NCBI GenBank assembly: GCA_032871835.1
Contig: CM065297.1
Span: 36,333,098 to 36,397,097, forward strand
Direction of reading: 5' to 3'
Origin: Dipteronia dyeriana
Taxonomy: Eukaryota; Streptophyta; Magnoliopsida; Sapindales; Sapindaceae
DNA length: 64,000 bases
In this document: in pieces, positions 21,199-32,152 of the stretch
Layout of the letters: each line of letters begins with the position of its first letter
How positions within the stretch are numbered: position 1 is the stretch's first letter
Notes under the pieces: generated by a model
The model's input: only the letters and a program-made list of their open reading frames with translations
The model's database searches: none
What the model was told of the DNA's origin: nothing
Program-made: the position numbers and the translations under genes

Positions 21199-21639
21199 AT
21201 GAATCTAACTTCTCGTCATCGACTCTTTACTATAGCTCTCAAAGAACTTGATCGTGGGGATTTTCAACTGGTTTCTTACGCTCGTAGATTTTTAGGGGAA
21301 ATTTCCCCTGAAGAACCTCCCTTTTTAGAAGTCGACGTTTCTAAGCTTTACCCTGACGTTCGTTTTAGTTCTGAATCTAGTTCTGAATGTGTCATTTCTA
21401 ATCACAGGGTACCTCTCCGATCGAGGATGGGAAAGCATCAAAGTAAAAGTGAAGTCCATAAGCACAACTCGGGTAGCGTCCAGATCAGGGAGTAGATTAT
21501 TAATGAGAAGGACATCGAAGAGGAGTTCAGAAAATCTCGTCTCTCTTTTTCTGTCGATCGCCCTAGGTATGACGCCGAACCGAATGTGGTCTGGGAAGAT
21601 GAGATCGGGAAATATCATGCTCGATTTGACTTGGATGAT

Positions 21640-21644
21640 TTAGT
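21640..21644 (+). other. Target-site duplication of Ang-2 (TTAGT)
   Basis: TTAGT precedes TGTAGGGAAA and recurs at 26875-26879 after CCTAACA. Confidence 0.9.
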
Positions 21645-21883
21645 TGTAGGGAAAAACGGTTTAGAAACACAACGGAAGCGTGATAAAAACGAGATTAGGG
21701 TTTGTGTATAAATTAAAAAATTCCCTTTTATGCAACGAGAACGTTAACATTAATTGATGTATATAAAAGTATCGTACCTTTTTCTCTTGAAGATTGGACA
21801 AGCGCCGAATTGATTCCGCAAGATCTTCCAATCCAATCACGAACGTGAATCATCTTAGAGGGTGGGCTTCCTTTCTTTAAATT
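21645..21883 (-). repeat. Ang-2 3' LTR remnant (last ~239 bp)
   Basis: It matches the 24399-24640 part of the same element's other LTR. It breaks off after CTTTCTTTAAATT, the same base at which the Ang-3 3' LTR remnant breaks. Confidence 0.85.
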
Positions 21884-22561
21884 ACTTCAGCCTTAAATGC
21901 TTTGAACATATCAAAAGCATCCGACTTATATCTCATCAGATACACATAGCCAAATCTTGAGTGATCATCCGTGAAAGTGATGAAGTACTCATATCCACCT
22001 CTAGCTTGAATGCTCATAGGTCCACACATATTAGTGTGTATCAATCCTAAACATTAAATGGCTCTTGCGCCTTTGGTCATAAACGACCTTTTGGTCATTT
22101 TACCTTCTAAACAAGATTTTATAAGTTGGTAGATCATCAACCTTTAAGTCACTTAGAGGTCCTTCACATACCAATCTTTAATCCTATTAAGGTTAATATG
22201 ACCTTGGCGCAAATGCCAAAGGTAGGTTTCATCTTTTGATAATTTACTCTTTTATGATTAGGTTCCGTTGATTCCGTGTCTAACAAGTGAGATATATTTA
22301 TAAGCAAATAGAATAAACCGTTTTCCAATGTACCTTTTACAAATAATTTTGTCATTCTTACTAATAATAAATGCTTTATTAAAAGTAACCGAATAACCAA
22401 ATTTATTTAAAAAAGAAACTGAAATTAAATTTCTCTTGAATTGAGGTACATAATAGACGTTTATTAATCTAAATGCCTACTAATAATCAAAATTGATTCT
22501 AATATTTCCCACTACACTAGTAGACACCAACGCTCCATTGCCAAAATGCAAGTTGAATTCA
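21884..22561 (-). pseudogene. pol: Ang-2 pre-integrase and integrase fragment
   Basis: On the minus strand, from 22561: LGNGALVST, YVPQFKRNLIS, KFVCKGTLENGLF, ISHLLDTEST, a WHL-type pre-integrase block (broken by frameshifts), then the integrase start up to the KSDAFDMFKAFKAEV-like end. It stops before the second catalytic Asp. Sequence is close to the same parts of Ang-1 and Ang-6. Confidence 0.83.
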
Positions 22562-23032
22562 TTCTTATTCAGTCTATTCCTTTAACCTTTTTAACCACAA
22601 AGGAAACACTTCCCTTTGATCTTGGTTACTTTCTTGGTCTCCTACTAAGAAGACCCAAGTTGCTTTTTCCTCTATTATTACTTGACCTTCTAACAGGTCT
22701 TAACAATAGCAATTTTATCAACCATATGAATCTCTGTCTAGAGACATCATAATATCAGCAGCAGTCTCCATTCCTTCATGTTGTTGTTGCAACACGTTGG
22801 AAATGATGGCCATAATGTAACGTACATTTAGCCATCTCATCTAAAGACTTCCACTACTGATACTCATCTCTTTGCTCCTAAGTAGATTCATTAGTTTTGG
22901 TGGTTAAGGAATATACAGAATGAACTTATACTTTTCAGTTTGCAATAACAACCCAATATTCCTTTTCCATGTGACATAATTATCATCAGTTAAAGTATTA
23001 TCTTTTAGGATATTGATTAGGGATGGGGTCAT
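22562..23032 (-). pseudogene. gag: Ang-2 gag (shortened and broken)
   Basis: The minus-strand ATG at 23032 opens MTPSLINILKDNTL and YVTWKRNIGLLLQ, then reaches the same in-frame TAA (after LYIP) as Ang-1 and Ang-6. Much of the central gag domain is missing: the VLQQQHEGMETAADIMMSL block near 22750-22800 is joined close to the Lys-rich knuckle region. The half knuckle (CFLCG type) at about 22590-22600 then joins NKNEFNLHFGNGA, so His, last Cys and protease are absent. Confidence 0.8.
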
Positions 23033-24384
23033 GATTTCTTTTTATAACAAAAATTATATAAGTAAATAATCATGATAAAGCACTTTTGAATATTTATCTT
23101 GAATTAAATGAAATAATTCAATCGTAAAAATTCAACGGTGATCCAACACCCATAAATGTCACGCCTCCTTTGGGAGTATGCACCATTTACTAGTTGGACT
23201 AGGTCCCACCTAATTGTTAACATAACAACCAACGTTTTCAATTTTAGCCTTGTGATTTTATTAATAAGAACTCTTGGGAGGATATTAATAAACTCACATT
23301 GAGTGTGTTACCAAGTTATCGACCTTCAATATAATCCCTCATGAATATCCCTCATTTGGGAGTAGATATCGTTTGGGCTAATTGTCTAGTCTATCCTTGT
23401 AAGGAAGTATCTTGCTAAATTCCATTCATGAATACCTTTTGGTAGGTTATTCAAGAAACATAAAGTTCAACTAAACTTGGAGTCCGTAGGTGTTCCAAAA
23501 CACCTTCTCCCACTTAATTGTTTAAGGCGTGTGATCTAATTCCAAAGAATGATTTACCAAGTTATCTAGATGCCAATTTAGATACTTAAACCATTCAATG
23601 CATGTTCATACCAAAAGAGATATATGAATGGCACTCCTATTCTATATGACATGTTATTAAACAATGACAAACATTGCAATATTTACAAAAATTTAAATAG
23701 CTACAATTTTGGTCCATCCTAGAAAAACAAGTAAATTACATATATCTTGGAATACAAGAACTTTTTTCTTGGCGAACAAGTCTTCAACCGACCTTCGTCG
23801 TTCAGACTCCCTCGGCTACCTCCCATGGACGTGCGCACCCCTTGCCCTTACCAATGGGCGTACGCATGTCACAAGCCCATAAAGGGCTGCCATGCGCAGC
23901 CCATGGCTACCACAAGGGCTGCCGTGCGCAGCCCATGCCACAACAAACGTGGCTGCACGCTCTTTGCACGCACGTTCGTTGTTACGGCTCACACGGTCCC
24001 AAACTTGTTCCGGTTACTCCTAATTCTTTAAACCTTCGAGTCTTCGAAACTTGAATGTATTGCTGAAGAATTTACATAACAAAATACTGCAGTTTTTTTT
24101 ATTGCAACAACAAAATAAAAAAAAACTTAGCAACTACCAAGAAGGAAATTATGGCGATAATAGACCACCCTTCTTGTTACAATCAAAAAACAAAATTACA
24201 TTGAAATTCTAGGACCAAAATTGAGCAATAATAATCCACATATAAAACATATATATATCCATACATTCCAATGTAAATATATATGCGAATACCTAGAGTG
24301 CCATCTCTTTCTAAAACATGCATATATACAATAAAAGAAAAAGATTCACGAACACATACATCAATTAATCAAGGGTACAACCAG
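23033..24384 (-). other. Ang-2 untranslated leader
   Basis: It aligns with 7623-8970 reversed. The GC-rich island 23770-23990 includes both hairpin units (GGGCTGC/GCAGCCC pairs at 23884-23903 and 23916-23935). No kept ORF. Confidence 0.8.
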
Positions 24385-24396
24385 GCTCTGATACCA
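24385..24396 (-). other. Primer-binding site of Ang-2
   Basis: Minus strand TGGTATCAGAGC is an exact match to the initiator tRNA-Met complement, 2 bases from the LTR. Confidence 0.9.
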
Positions 24397-24398
24397 AT

Positions 24399-25026
24399 TA
24401 TAGGGAAAAACGGTTTAGAAACGCAACAGAAGCGTGATAAAAACGAGATTAGGGTTTGCGTATAAATAAAAAAATTTCCCTTTTATGCAACGAGAACCTT
24501 AACCCTAGATTAATTGATGTATATAAAAGTATCGTACCTTTTTCGTATGAAGATTGGACAAGCGCCGAACTTATTCCACAAGATCATCCAATCCAATCAT
24601 GAACATGAATCACCTTGGAGTGTGGGCTACCTTTCTTTAAATTGTATTCCTAAGGATGGAGACAAAGCAAAAATATTTTCTTTGTTAGTTACAAATATCC
24701 TCCAAGAGAAAAATCCAAGAACGTCTGGTCACTTGTGAATTACCAATCAACTTGATTGAAACTCGCGGAACCTTGATTCAATGTTGTACACAAAACCATT
24801 TTGATGTAAAGGATACTAGTATACTATTGAAAACAAAAACGTTCCCCTTTTTTCTCTTCTAGGCCGAATTCACACACCCTTTATCTATGAGTTGATCGAA
24901 TTTTTTCTAGAGCAAAAACTAATTTTTCTCCCTCAAAATTCTCTCTTGCTATGCCAAATTCTCTCTTGAAAATTACCTAGGCATGGCCGAAATTTTCATC
25001 ATAAAATTCATAGGGCTGGCCGAAAA

Positions 25027-25091
<65 letters not shown>

Positions 25092-26874
25092 AATGATCGT
25101 AAATCCTTTCCTAAGAAAGATTTACTTGGTTGGCAAGAATCCTTTCCCTAGGTGGATTTATTTGGTAGTTAAGAATCCTTATCTTAAAGAAATTCTAATC
25201 TTTTGTATATATATAAGGGCTGGCCGAATTTTATATGATATAGATTAGGATCACAAATCCTTTCCTAAGAAGGATTACTTGGTAGTTAAGAATCCTTTCC
25301 TTTGGTAGATTTACTTGATGGTTTAGAATCCTTTTCAAAAAAGAATTCTATCCTAACACCAAGACTCCTAATCCAACTCAAAAGTGTATTTGTAACCATA
25401 TTAAAGACTTCCTGATTTGATTAGATAAATAACTCCTTTTATTTATCTACTTATCAAATATAGTCTTTAACATTAAGTATACTACCAACAATAGTATAGT
25501 TTTAGGAGACCATCTCCTAATAGGAAAAGATTTTGACTTTTAATTAAATAATTAATTAATAAACAAATTAATTAAGTTCCATTTAATTAAATAAAAATAA
25601 AATAAAAATAATATAATTAAGCTATTTTAAATAGCCTTGCCGCCCAACACATATATATGGGCTTATGTATTATTTTTCTTATTTTATTAAATCCATTGGA
25701 CCTTAATAAAAAGTCCACATGTGAACTAGACCTATTCTTATAAAAAGAAACAAGTTCACATGCCTTATTACAATTCTAGATGGACCCCTAGATTTGTCCC
25801 GTAGAATATATCAAGTGATCCATGCAAGTTCAAGTGGATTGGGGATCTTGGCGGGCTATCTAAATTTAAGATTCAATAGACACAACCCAATCACAATCAA
25901 CAAATGATTCACTTAGGTCCAATCTATTTAATTTTAGTTCATTCCACTAAAGAACTAAAATTGAACTCTTAAATAAAGATAGAATAAGTTGATGTTACTC
26001 ATTCATACCCTAGACAACCTTATTGGAGAAAGTGTATCCTCGTGAAGAATACCAATAATCGCCAAGAGCTCATAGACCGCATATAGCTCTCCAAGTTACC
26101 ATATTTACTCATATGACCACATTTTGAACTTGGATATTTTGACTTTTCCAGAAGCCATGTTTCAATAGACACTATTGAAAACTTAATATTAAGATTTAAT
26201 ATCCAATACCTCAAAACATTCATATGATGGTATTATACTCTCATTCAATAAATGGAGCCACGATGTCCATATCTATAAATGAAGTCCTCTATCGATTAAC
26301 AAATGAATGCCACCAAACTATCTAGGAAATACTATGCTATATAACCGTACTCATTGATAGATCAAATGATAACACTTGAAACCATAAGTCCATCATTTAT
26401 CTCAAGATTAAGATAGACTCTCCGATTGTCTTCAAATGAAAACTTTTATCCATTGACGGTTCTAGATAAAGTATTTCATTTTGATCCTATTCAATGCACC
26501 CAGTGCACTAGATTCTTTTGCCCAAAGACACCACACTTTGATGATTTTAGACTCATCATAACACATTTGATCCCACTCTAATGCTAGCAAAAGAATCTAC
26601 AACTTTGACAAGATAAGGGCGCACAACCTTCTATCTTAAGTTGTGAATATTATTCAAGACTAACTAAAGAATTGTGTCTACCTTATACATATCCAGATGT
26701 ATGAAAAATTCTTCTTTTCTCATAGTCTTTTGACCTTATGATTATTTACTTTTGACAATTATAATAATTAAACTATAAATGCTATAAGATTTGTTAAACT
26801 AGAAATGACTTTATCCATATGAAAAGATTGTTAATTACAATATTATACTCTTGCTATCGAGCATAGTCCTAACA
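24399..26874 (-). repeat. Ang-2 5' LTR (2476 bp)
   Basis: The minus strand starts TGTTAGGACTATGC and ends CCCTATA. It holds a CA run followed by an AT run and an expanded set of the ~50 bp AAGGATT-type repeats (25095-25345). Confidence 0.92.
25028..25091 (+). repeat. Compound (CA)n(AT)n microsatellite
   Basis: About 22 CA units followed by about 9 AT units in the Ang-2 LTR, at the site that is AT-only in Ang-1. Confidence 0.92.
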
Positions 26875-29535
26875 TTAGTCATTCAGATTCCTGCTGGTGA
26901 TAGAGCCGCGTGGAACCCTCCCCTGAGCATGGTGGCAATCTATAGGTCTATGCTTTGTTGCAGCGTTACTCTTCCTCTTTAACTGTTTATTGCCTGGTTT
27001 CTGGCTGAAGCAGGGATCGCTCCAGCCCAATTGGCCACGAACAGCTACAAGATCTTGATGTGCATGTGGGATATGTGGAGCCGAATGAATCTGTCATTGC
27101 CTTCCCTGAGTGACATCAGGCACTTTTACACGCTCAGGCAGTCTGGCCAGACAGGGACTTATTTTTTTATATCAAACCCGCCAGATTCTGGGTCCTTGAG
27201 GGGACAAAAGTGAGTCGGGGAGTTGATACCTTCGATGAAGCCAAAAAGATGGGCTTTGTATGGGGATTTCCTTCATCCAACAAGTACTGAAAGAACATTT
27301 GGTTTTTCACCGGAAGGAACCTTGGACTGGAAGTTACTCTTTTGGCTAGGGAGACTCGAATAGTGCTGAAAGTTCCCTGTTTTTTCTGTTCCCCTGATGT
27401 ATGGAACAAGAAAAAACTTGAATTTAGCAATACTGGGCTGACCAGACTTGCTCGGGCAACAGTTCGCACTCGAGAAAAAAGAAGCATGATTTATCTTTTT
27501 AATGAGAAGAAGATGATAGATCTTGGTTTCTTAAGCCAAATCTCAGGCTATCATAGGTGATGTAAGTGATCTTCCTATTTCCCCCCTTTTTGTTTCTTGT
27601 GTTGCTTTTTATACTTACGCGATTTTTTTTTAAGTGTATGACTCAGACATCGTTTGCGACATTCAAGCTCTTCATGTGAAGTCAATTCTCCAAGAGAGCC
27701 AAAAAGAAGCTTCTCGTCAAAGCAAATAGGTCATTGCCCAACTGAGTTAGATGAGGACCCTGATGAGGCTGACAAGCAGATTCTCGAAAGTGTCCTTGAG
27801 GAAGTCATCCGGCCGACTGTACGGGAGTCTAGTGGTCAGAGTGGCCATACTCAGGAATTGCCTGAATACGGAGGGAGGCAGAGATATGGTATTAGTGAAG
27901 GGCCTGGTGAATCGAGCTCACCGGTTGTGGTCCCTACCTAGCGGACGAATGCTGGTGATAGAGGTAAAACCTCTGAGGGACAAGTAAATACTGATCTCGA
28001 CTTTTTTGAATTCTTTCGAGATGATGTTTAGGAAGATCCCTTAGCTGATCTCTGCTTTCATCACTCTCGGGCTAAGAAACGGAAGGTTGTCAAATCTCCC
28101 GCTCATCCATATAAGGTTCCTCAGGTGATTTCATTCATTGACTCTAGTGATGAAGACACCGGGGTTGAGATTCCCCTGAGTGTTGATGTTGAAGCATCGG
28201 CAGGCACAGAAACTTCTGACCCGAACAGAGGTTCCTTCCACCCCCCTCCCCCCCTCCCCCTTCCCCTCCCCGAGGTTGAAGATTTAAGGGCTGAATCTTC
28301 CAGAAGTCCTTCCTATCCTTCTCTCCAGAATATGCTTAGGGCAATGTCATCTGGTCGAGCTTTCATTGGGTATGATCACTAGAGTCATTTTAGGGATGCT
28401 TCTTTGACGAGCCGTCTTCAGAATATCTTCAATAGTGTATCTTATGTAAGTTCTATTCTCAAATCTTAATTATCTTGCTTGCTAGATTTTTAATTAAACT
28501 CCTTTGTAGATGGTGGGTGAGTTTGCTGAGTTGGTTCAGACGTAACAGTATCAAGCCGATCGAATAAGGCGTCTTGAGGCTCGGTTGAAAGAAAGTGAGG
28601 ATAGTCGTGCTCGGGTTGAATCGACTTATCAAAAGGAAGTTGGGTTTGCCCAAGTGTTTGCTGACCACTATTTGGCAAACCAAGTGGCGGCCAAGGAAAG
28701 AGCTTATTCGAAAGAGGAGAAGGCTATGTCACTTCAAAACTTGTTGTCTTTTGCCGAGGAATCAATGTTTAAAACCGAACAGGAAGTGTAGCAGTCCAAC
28801 TTGGCTTATGAAAAGAAAATTGAAGACTTGGAGCACCAAGCTTTGACAGTCGAGTCCCTATCCAAAGAGGCCAGGCTGGAACTCGAAGTCCAAGGGGTTG
28901 ACCTTTTTAAAAGATCCCCTGTTTATGATGCCCTTCTCCTTCGGGAATTTTAGCGAAGGCTAGTTTCGGTTGGTGCAAATTTTAAGGTCAAGAATCGGGC
29001 AACCGAAAAAGCCTGAACCAACTGGGAGCTGACGATCTAGAATCATGAGGATCGTTCCCTAGTATCTCTTCAAACTTAGATGAAGGAGTGGATAGCTTGT
29101 TACCGTAGTCGAGGTAAAGAGCCCAATCCCATTCATTTTTAGGTTCTATCAGAGCACTCCCTCTCGACCTTTTATGCCAGTCAGGAGTCGGGCGTGGAAG
29201 GTTTGGTGTCTGATGTCGGACCGATCCCGAGAGAAGATTACAGCAAATGGATGGATGATTTGGTCGATACGATTGCTTGGCCTTCCAACGAAAGTCTCCT
29301 CAGCGAATATGAAATGGTGCCTGACCCGAGCATCGACAAGAGTTCTAAATCCTCCTAACCTTGATTTATTTTGTAGAAATTTCATATTTGTAAAGATTCT
29401 TTGTAACAATTCTTTGTAAATATTATCAATGAAATTCCGAGTTAACTGTAATTTTTAAAACTGAGTGGTTTGACCCGATTCATTGCTCAAGAAATTTCAC
29501 CAAGTATATATATATATATATTGGGGTTGCTTTTA

Positions 29536-29700
29536 ACGCCGAATATCTTTCTGAACTGGCTACCGCAATCTTTTGTGCCAAGTGTTTTATTAAACTGGCT
29601 AATGCAATCTTTTGAGCCAAGTATCTTATTAAACTGGTTGTTGCAATCTTTATGTCAAGTATCTTATTAAACTGGTTGTTTTTGTCCGAGTAACTTCACC
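29536..29700 (+). repeat. 38-39 bp tandem repeat in the Tat-1 3' region
   Basis: The core AACTGG recurs at 29554, 29593, 29632 and 29670, with unit form TTATTAAACTGGCTAATGCA then ATCTTTTGAGCCAAGTA. About 3.5 diverged copies lie between the end of the antisense ORF and the end of integrase. Confidence 0.85.
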
Positions 29701-30150
29701 TAGTATCTTTTTAAACTTGGTTTTCTTACCCAATTATTTTTAATGCCAGGTATCTTATTTCACTGGCCTATATTTACCGAGTGAATTTACTCATTTCATA
29801 CTCAGGTTATTACCCAAACATTACATCAAGGCTCACCATGATCATATGTTCGAGTCCTTACAAATTACCGAGGACGTCTCCAGAATCTAGTGCATCGGGT
29901 TTGCCTTTTTGCTAAGGTCAATTGACCTTACTCGGTTGGCATGCTCCTTGGAGCTTCTCCGCCCATTCAGGAATCAATGGTCCCGAGTATTCTATTTGCA
30001 TGTTCTTATTATAAAGCTTTATTTTTTAGAAATCTCGAGTTTAATTTTTATTTATAACTGCAAAACCAACAAAAAATTTAATTCCAAAGCTAAAATCGTC
30101 CTAATTAAAAAGGAAACAAAAAATAATTTAAGGATAGAAAATCTTCAGAT
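29701..30150. other. Tat-1 untranslated stretch beyond integrase
   Basis: AT-rich; no convincing ORF. It holds decayed continuation of the ACTGG-type repeats at its left end. Confidence 0.55.
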
Positions 30151-31400
30151 ATTGGGCAATGCATGATCGGGGTAAGACCCCTCCATTGGGTCGTGCAATC
30201 CAATATGCTCCATGGCCAGCTATTCCTTCAATTTTGTACGGGCCTTCCCATTTATCAGTTAGGGAACCTGCAACTTTGTTTTTGTATTCAATGACATCTT
30301 TCTGAGTACCAGGTCTCCTAGTTGAAATTTCCTGACCCGAACATGAGAATTGTAGTGGCGAGCTACTCTTTGTTGATATGCCATATTTCGTATTCGAGAC
30401 TTCTCCCTTTCTTTTCTAGCTCATCTAGATTTTGTAACAGCATGTCAATATTCTGATCTTCATTATATAGCCTGACCCGGGGTGATACGTACAATGTTTC
30501 TACGGGGATAACATCTTTTGTTCCAAACGCTAAAGTGAATGGAGTTTCTCCGGTTGAAGTTCTTATTGTTGTCTGATATGCCCATAATTCTTCTGGAAGT
30601 TTTTCAACCCAACTTTCTTTCTTGGCATCCAGATTTGCTTTGAGTGTATGCTTGATGATTTTGTTTACTGCTTCAGCCTGCCAGTTTGTTTGACGATAGG
30701 CAAGTGTTGCATAGTAATTGGCAATTTGGTACTCCTTGCACAACTGTCTGAATTTAAGATTATCGATCTTGGTGCCGTTATCAGTGATGATAGTGTTTAG
30801 GACTCCAAACCTATACAACATACTCTTTTTCACAAAATTTATGGTATTTTTTTCTATGATATGCACTAATGCTTCAGCTTCTGCTCCACCCCTGTCCCAG
30901 CTGGCATTGGGCCAATTAAATCCAAGCCCCACATGGCAAATGGCCATGGGGATGTGAGGTTTCTGAGTTGTTCAAGGGTTTTCGAATATCATTAGCAATC
31001 CTTTGGCAAGCATTGCAACTCTCCGAACATCAATGTGCATCTGAGAATAAATTAGGCCAATAATAACCTTGCCTAAGTACCTTGTGTGCTAAACTTTTAC
31101 CTCCAGTATTGTTTCCATAAACTCCCCCGTGATTTCCTGTAATATCTGACATGCATCTTCCTCTGACACACATCTTTGAAGTGTTCGGGAAAACCTCCTT
31201 CTGATAGTTCTCCTCCAACCAATGTGTACCTTGTTGATCGATACCTGATAAGTTTTGCTTGTAGTGGGTCTTCCGGGAGCACGCCTTCTTCTATGAACCT
31301 TTTCAACTGAGTCATCCAACCGTCTGACGGTGTTTGGATTTCTAAAATTTTTAAAGTTTTTTGGCTCACATGTGCTCGGTTTAAGGAGATGTGCAACCGG
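30151..31400 (-). pseudogene. pol: Tat-1 integrase (broken)
   Basis: From 31400 leftward on the minus strand: a conserved pre-integrase block TPSDGWMTQLKRFIEEGVL and a zinc-binding region (GNTGGKSLAHKVLRQGYYWP, with several His/Cys changed), broken by frameshifts at 31090-31220. The core at 30363-30947 has the second Asp in IITDNGTKID and the Glu in TNWQAEAVNKI. KLPEELWAYQTTIRTSTGETPF and FTLAFGTKDVIPVE follow, typical gypsy integrase wording. A C-terminal basic part (VARHYNSHVRVRKF, GDLVLRK) runs to about 30160. The first catalytic Asp region is damaged. Confidence 0.88.
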
Positions 31401-32152
31401 AATAGTTTTTAGCCTGATTGTTGTTGTTGCTGATGCTAGTTTGGACCAAGCGTCTGCCTTTTCATTCTCCTCCCTGGGGATCTGGGCAATCCTATATTCT
31501 TTGAATTTCTGGAGAAGCTGTATTGCAATGTCACGATAGGCTATCGTGCCTTCATCCCTGGCTTGGTATTCATCTAGGACTTGGTTGACAACTACCTATA
31601 AATCGTTAAATATCTCTACTTCATCTGCCTCGAGAGCTATACAGACTCTGAGTCCAGCTAGTAGCTCCTGGTACTCGGCATGATTATTGGTTGCTTTGAA
31701 GTCAAACCTCATGGCACACTCGACATCATCTCTTTCCGGAGTACATACTACGATCCCTGCCCCGCTGCCTTGACATACAATTTCCATGGGAAGTTTTTAC
31801 CCAAAATCTTTTTTGCTTCCAGGTTTGGTTCTATGAACTCTGCTATAAAATCTGCCACTGCTTGGCCTTTGAGAGATGTCCTGGGGACATACTGGATATC
31901 GAATTAACTCATCTCGATTGCCCATTTGGTTAGTCTTCCTCAAATCTCTGGCTTTTGTAAAATTTTCTTTAATGGGCAGTCGGTGAGAACCTGGATTGTA
32001 TGAGCCTGAAAGTATGGCCTTAGCTTCCTTGCCACTGAAACCAATGCTAGGGCCATTTTTTTTGCCTGTGAATATCTGGTCTCGGCTGGTAAAAGTACCT
32101 TGCTGGTATAATAAACTGGCTTCTGTACTCCATCTTCTGTTCTAACTAGGAC
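31401..32152 (-). pseudogene. pol: Tat-1 RNase H regions (two in tandem)
   Basis: Next to RT, YYTSKVLLPAETRYSQAKKM and QVLTDCPLKKILQKPEIWGR are the gypsy RNase H connection. Farther along, 31596-31787 reads GSGAGIVVCTPERDD, then FKATNNHAEYQELLAGLRV, an archaeal/plant-type RNase H with its Glu in NNHAEY. Having a second RNase H is characteristic of Tat elements. Stops such as the one at 31905-31907 interrupt the frame. Confidence 0.8.

Larger units (their letters stand above)
21645..26874 (-). mobile_element. Ang-2: reversed Ang element in the Tat-1 antisense ORF
   Basis: On the minus strand: full 5' LTR 24399-26874, primer site 24385-24396, leader with twin hairpins, gag, the same knuckle-to-protease deletion as Ang-1, pre-integrase and the first part of integrase, then only the last ~240 bp of the 3' LTR (21645-21883). 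The missing integrase-RT-RNase H block was removed by an internal deletion. A perfect TTAGT duplication shows normal integrase-mediated insertion. Confidence 0.92.
21199..29359 (+). pseudogene. Tat-1 antisense ORF (Transposase_28-like protein with coiled coil), split by Ang-2
   Basis: The ATG at 21199 opens MNLTSRHRLFTIALKEL. The frame is cut at 21644 by Ang-2 and, with one target copy removed, continues exactly in frame at 26880 (DLV, then IPAGDRAAWNPP, MVAIYRSMLC, EAGIAPAQLATNSYKIL, GFVWGFPSSNKY). This resembles the plant 'putative gypsy-type transposon' domain (PF04195 type). Two GT-AG introns, 27557-27646 and 28446-28509, each join exons in the same frame. The C-terminal half has a Pro-rich acidic segment (28220-28290) and a long coiled coil (28555-28900, RRLEARLKESEDSR), ending EMVPDPSIDKSSKSS at 29359. 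Stops (TAG 21493, TAA 26980, TAG 27940, others) and a frameshift near 27160 kill it. Function unknown; it lies beyond INT, as in other Tat elements. Confidence 0.8.

Noticed and set aside
28238..28272. Pyrimidine-rich run (CCCCTCCCC type) as a regulatory or triplex element
   Set aside because: It encodes the Pro-rich linker of the antisense protein in frame; no need for another explanation.
29114..29142. Third intron in the Tat antisense ORF
   Set aside because: GT and AG are present but the interval is only 29 bp and the join is one base out of frame; more likely decay.
26881..29359. A host gene inside the window (plus-strand exons)
   Set aside because: It is bounded by the Tat-1 LTR and integrase, lies at the known place for antisense ORFs of Tat elements, and carries stops; it is element-encoded.
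29536..29700. CRISPR-like array
   Set aside because: Units are adjacent and diverged without unique spacers, in a plant retroelement.
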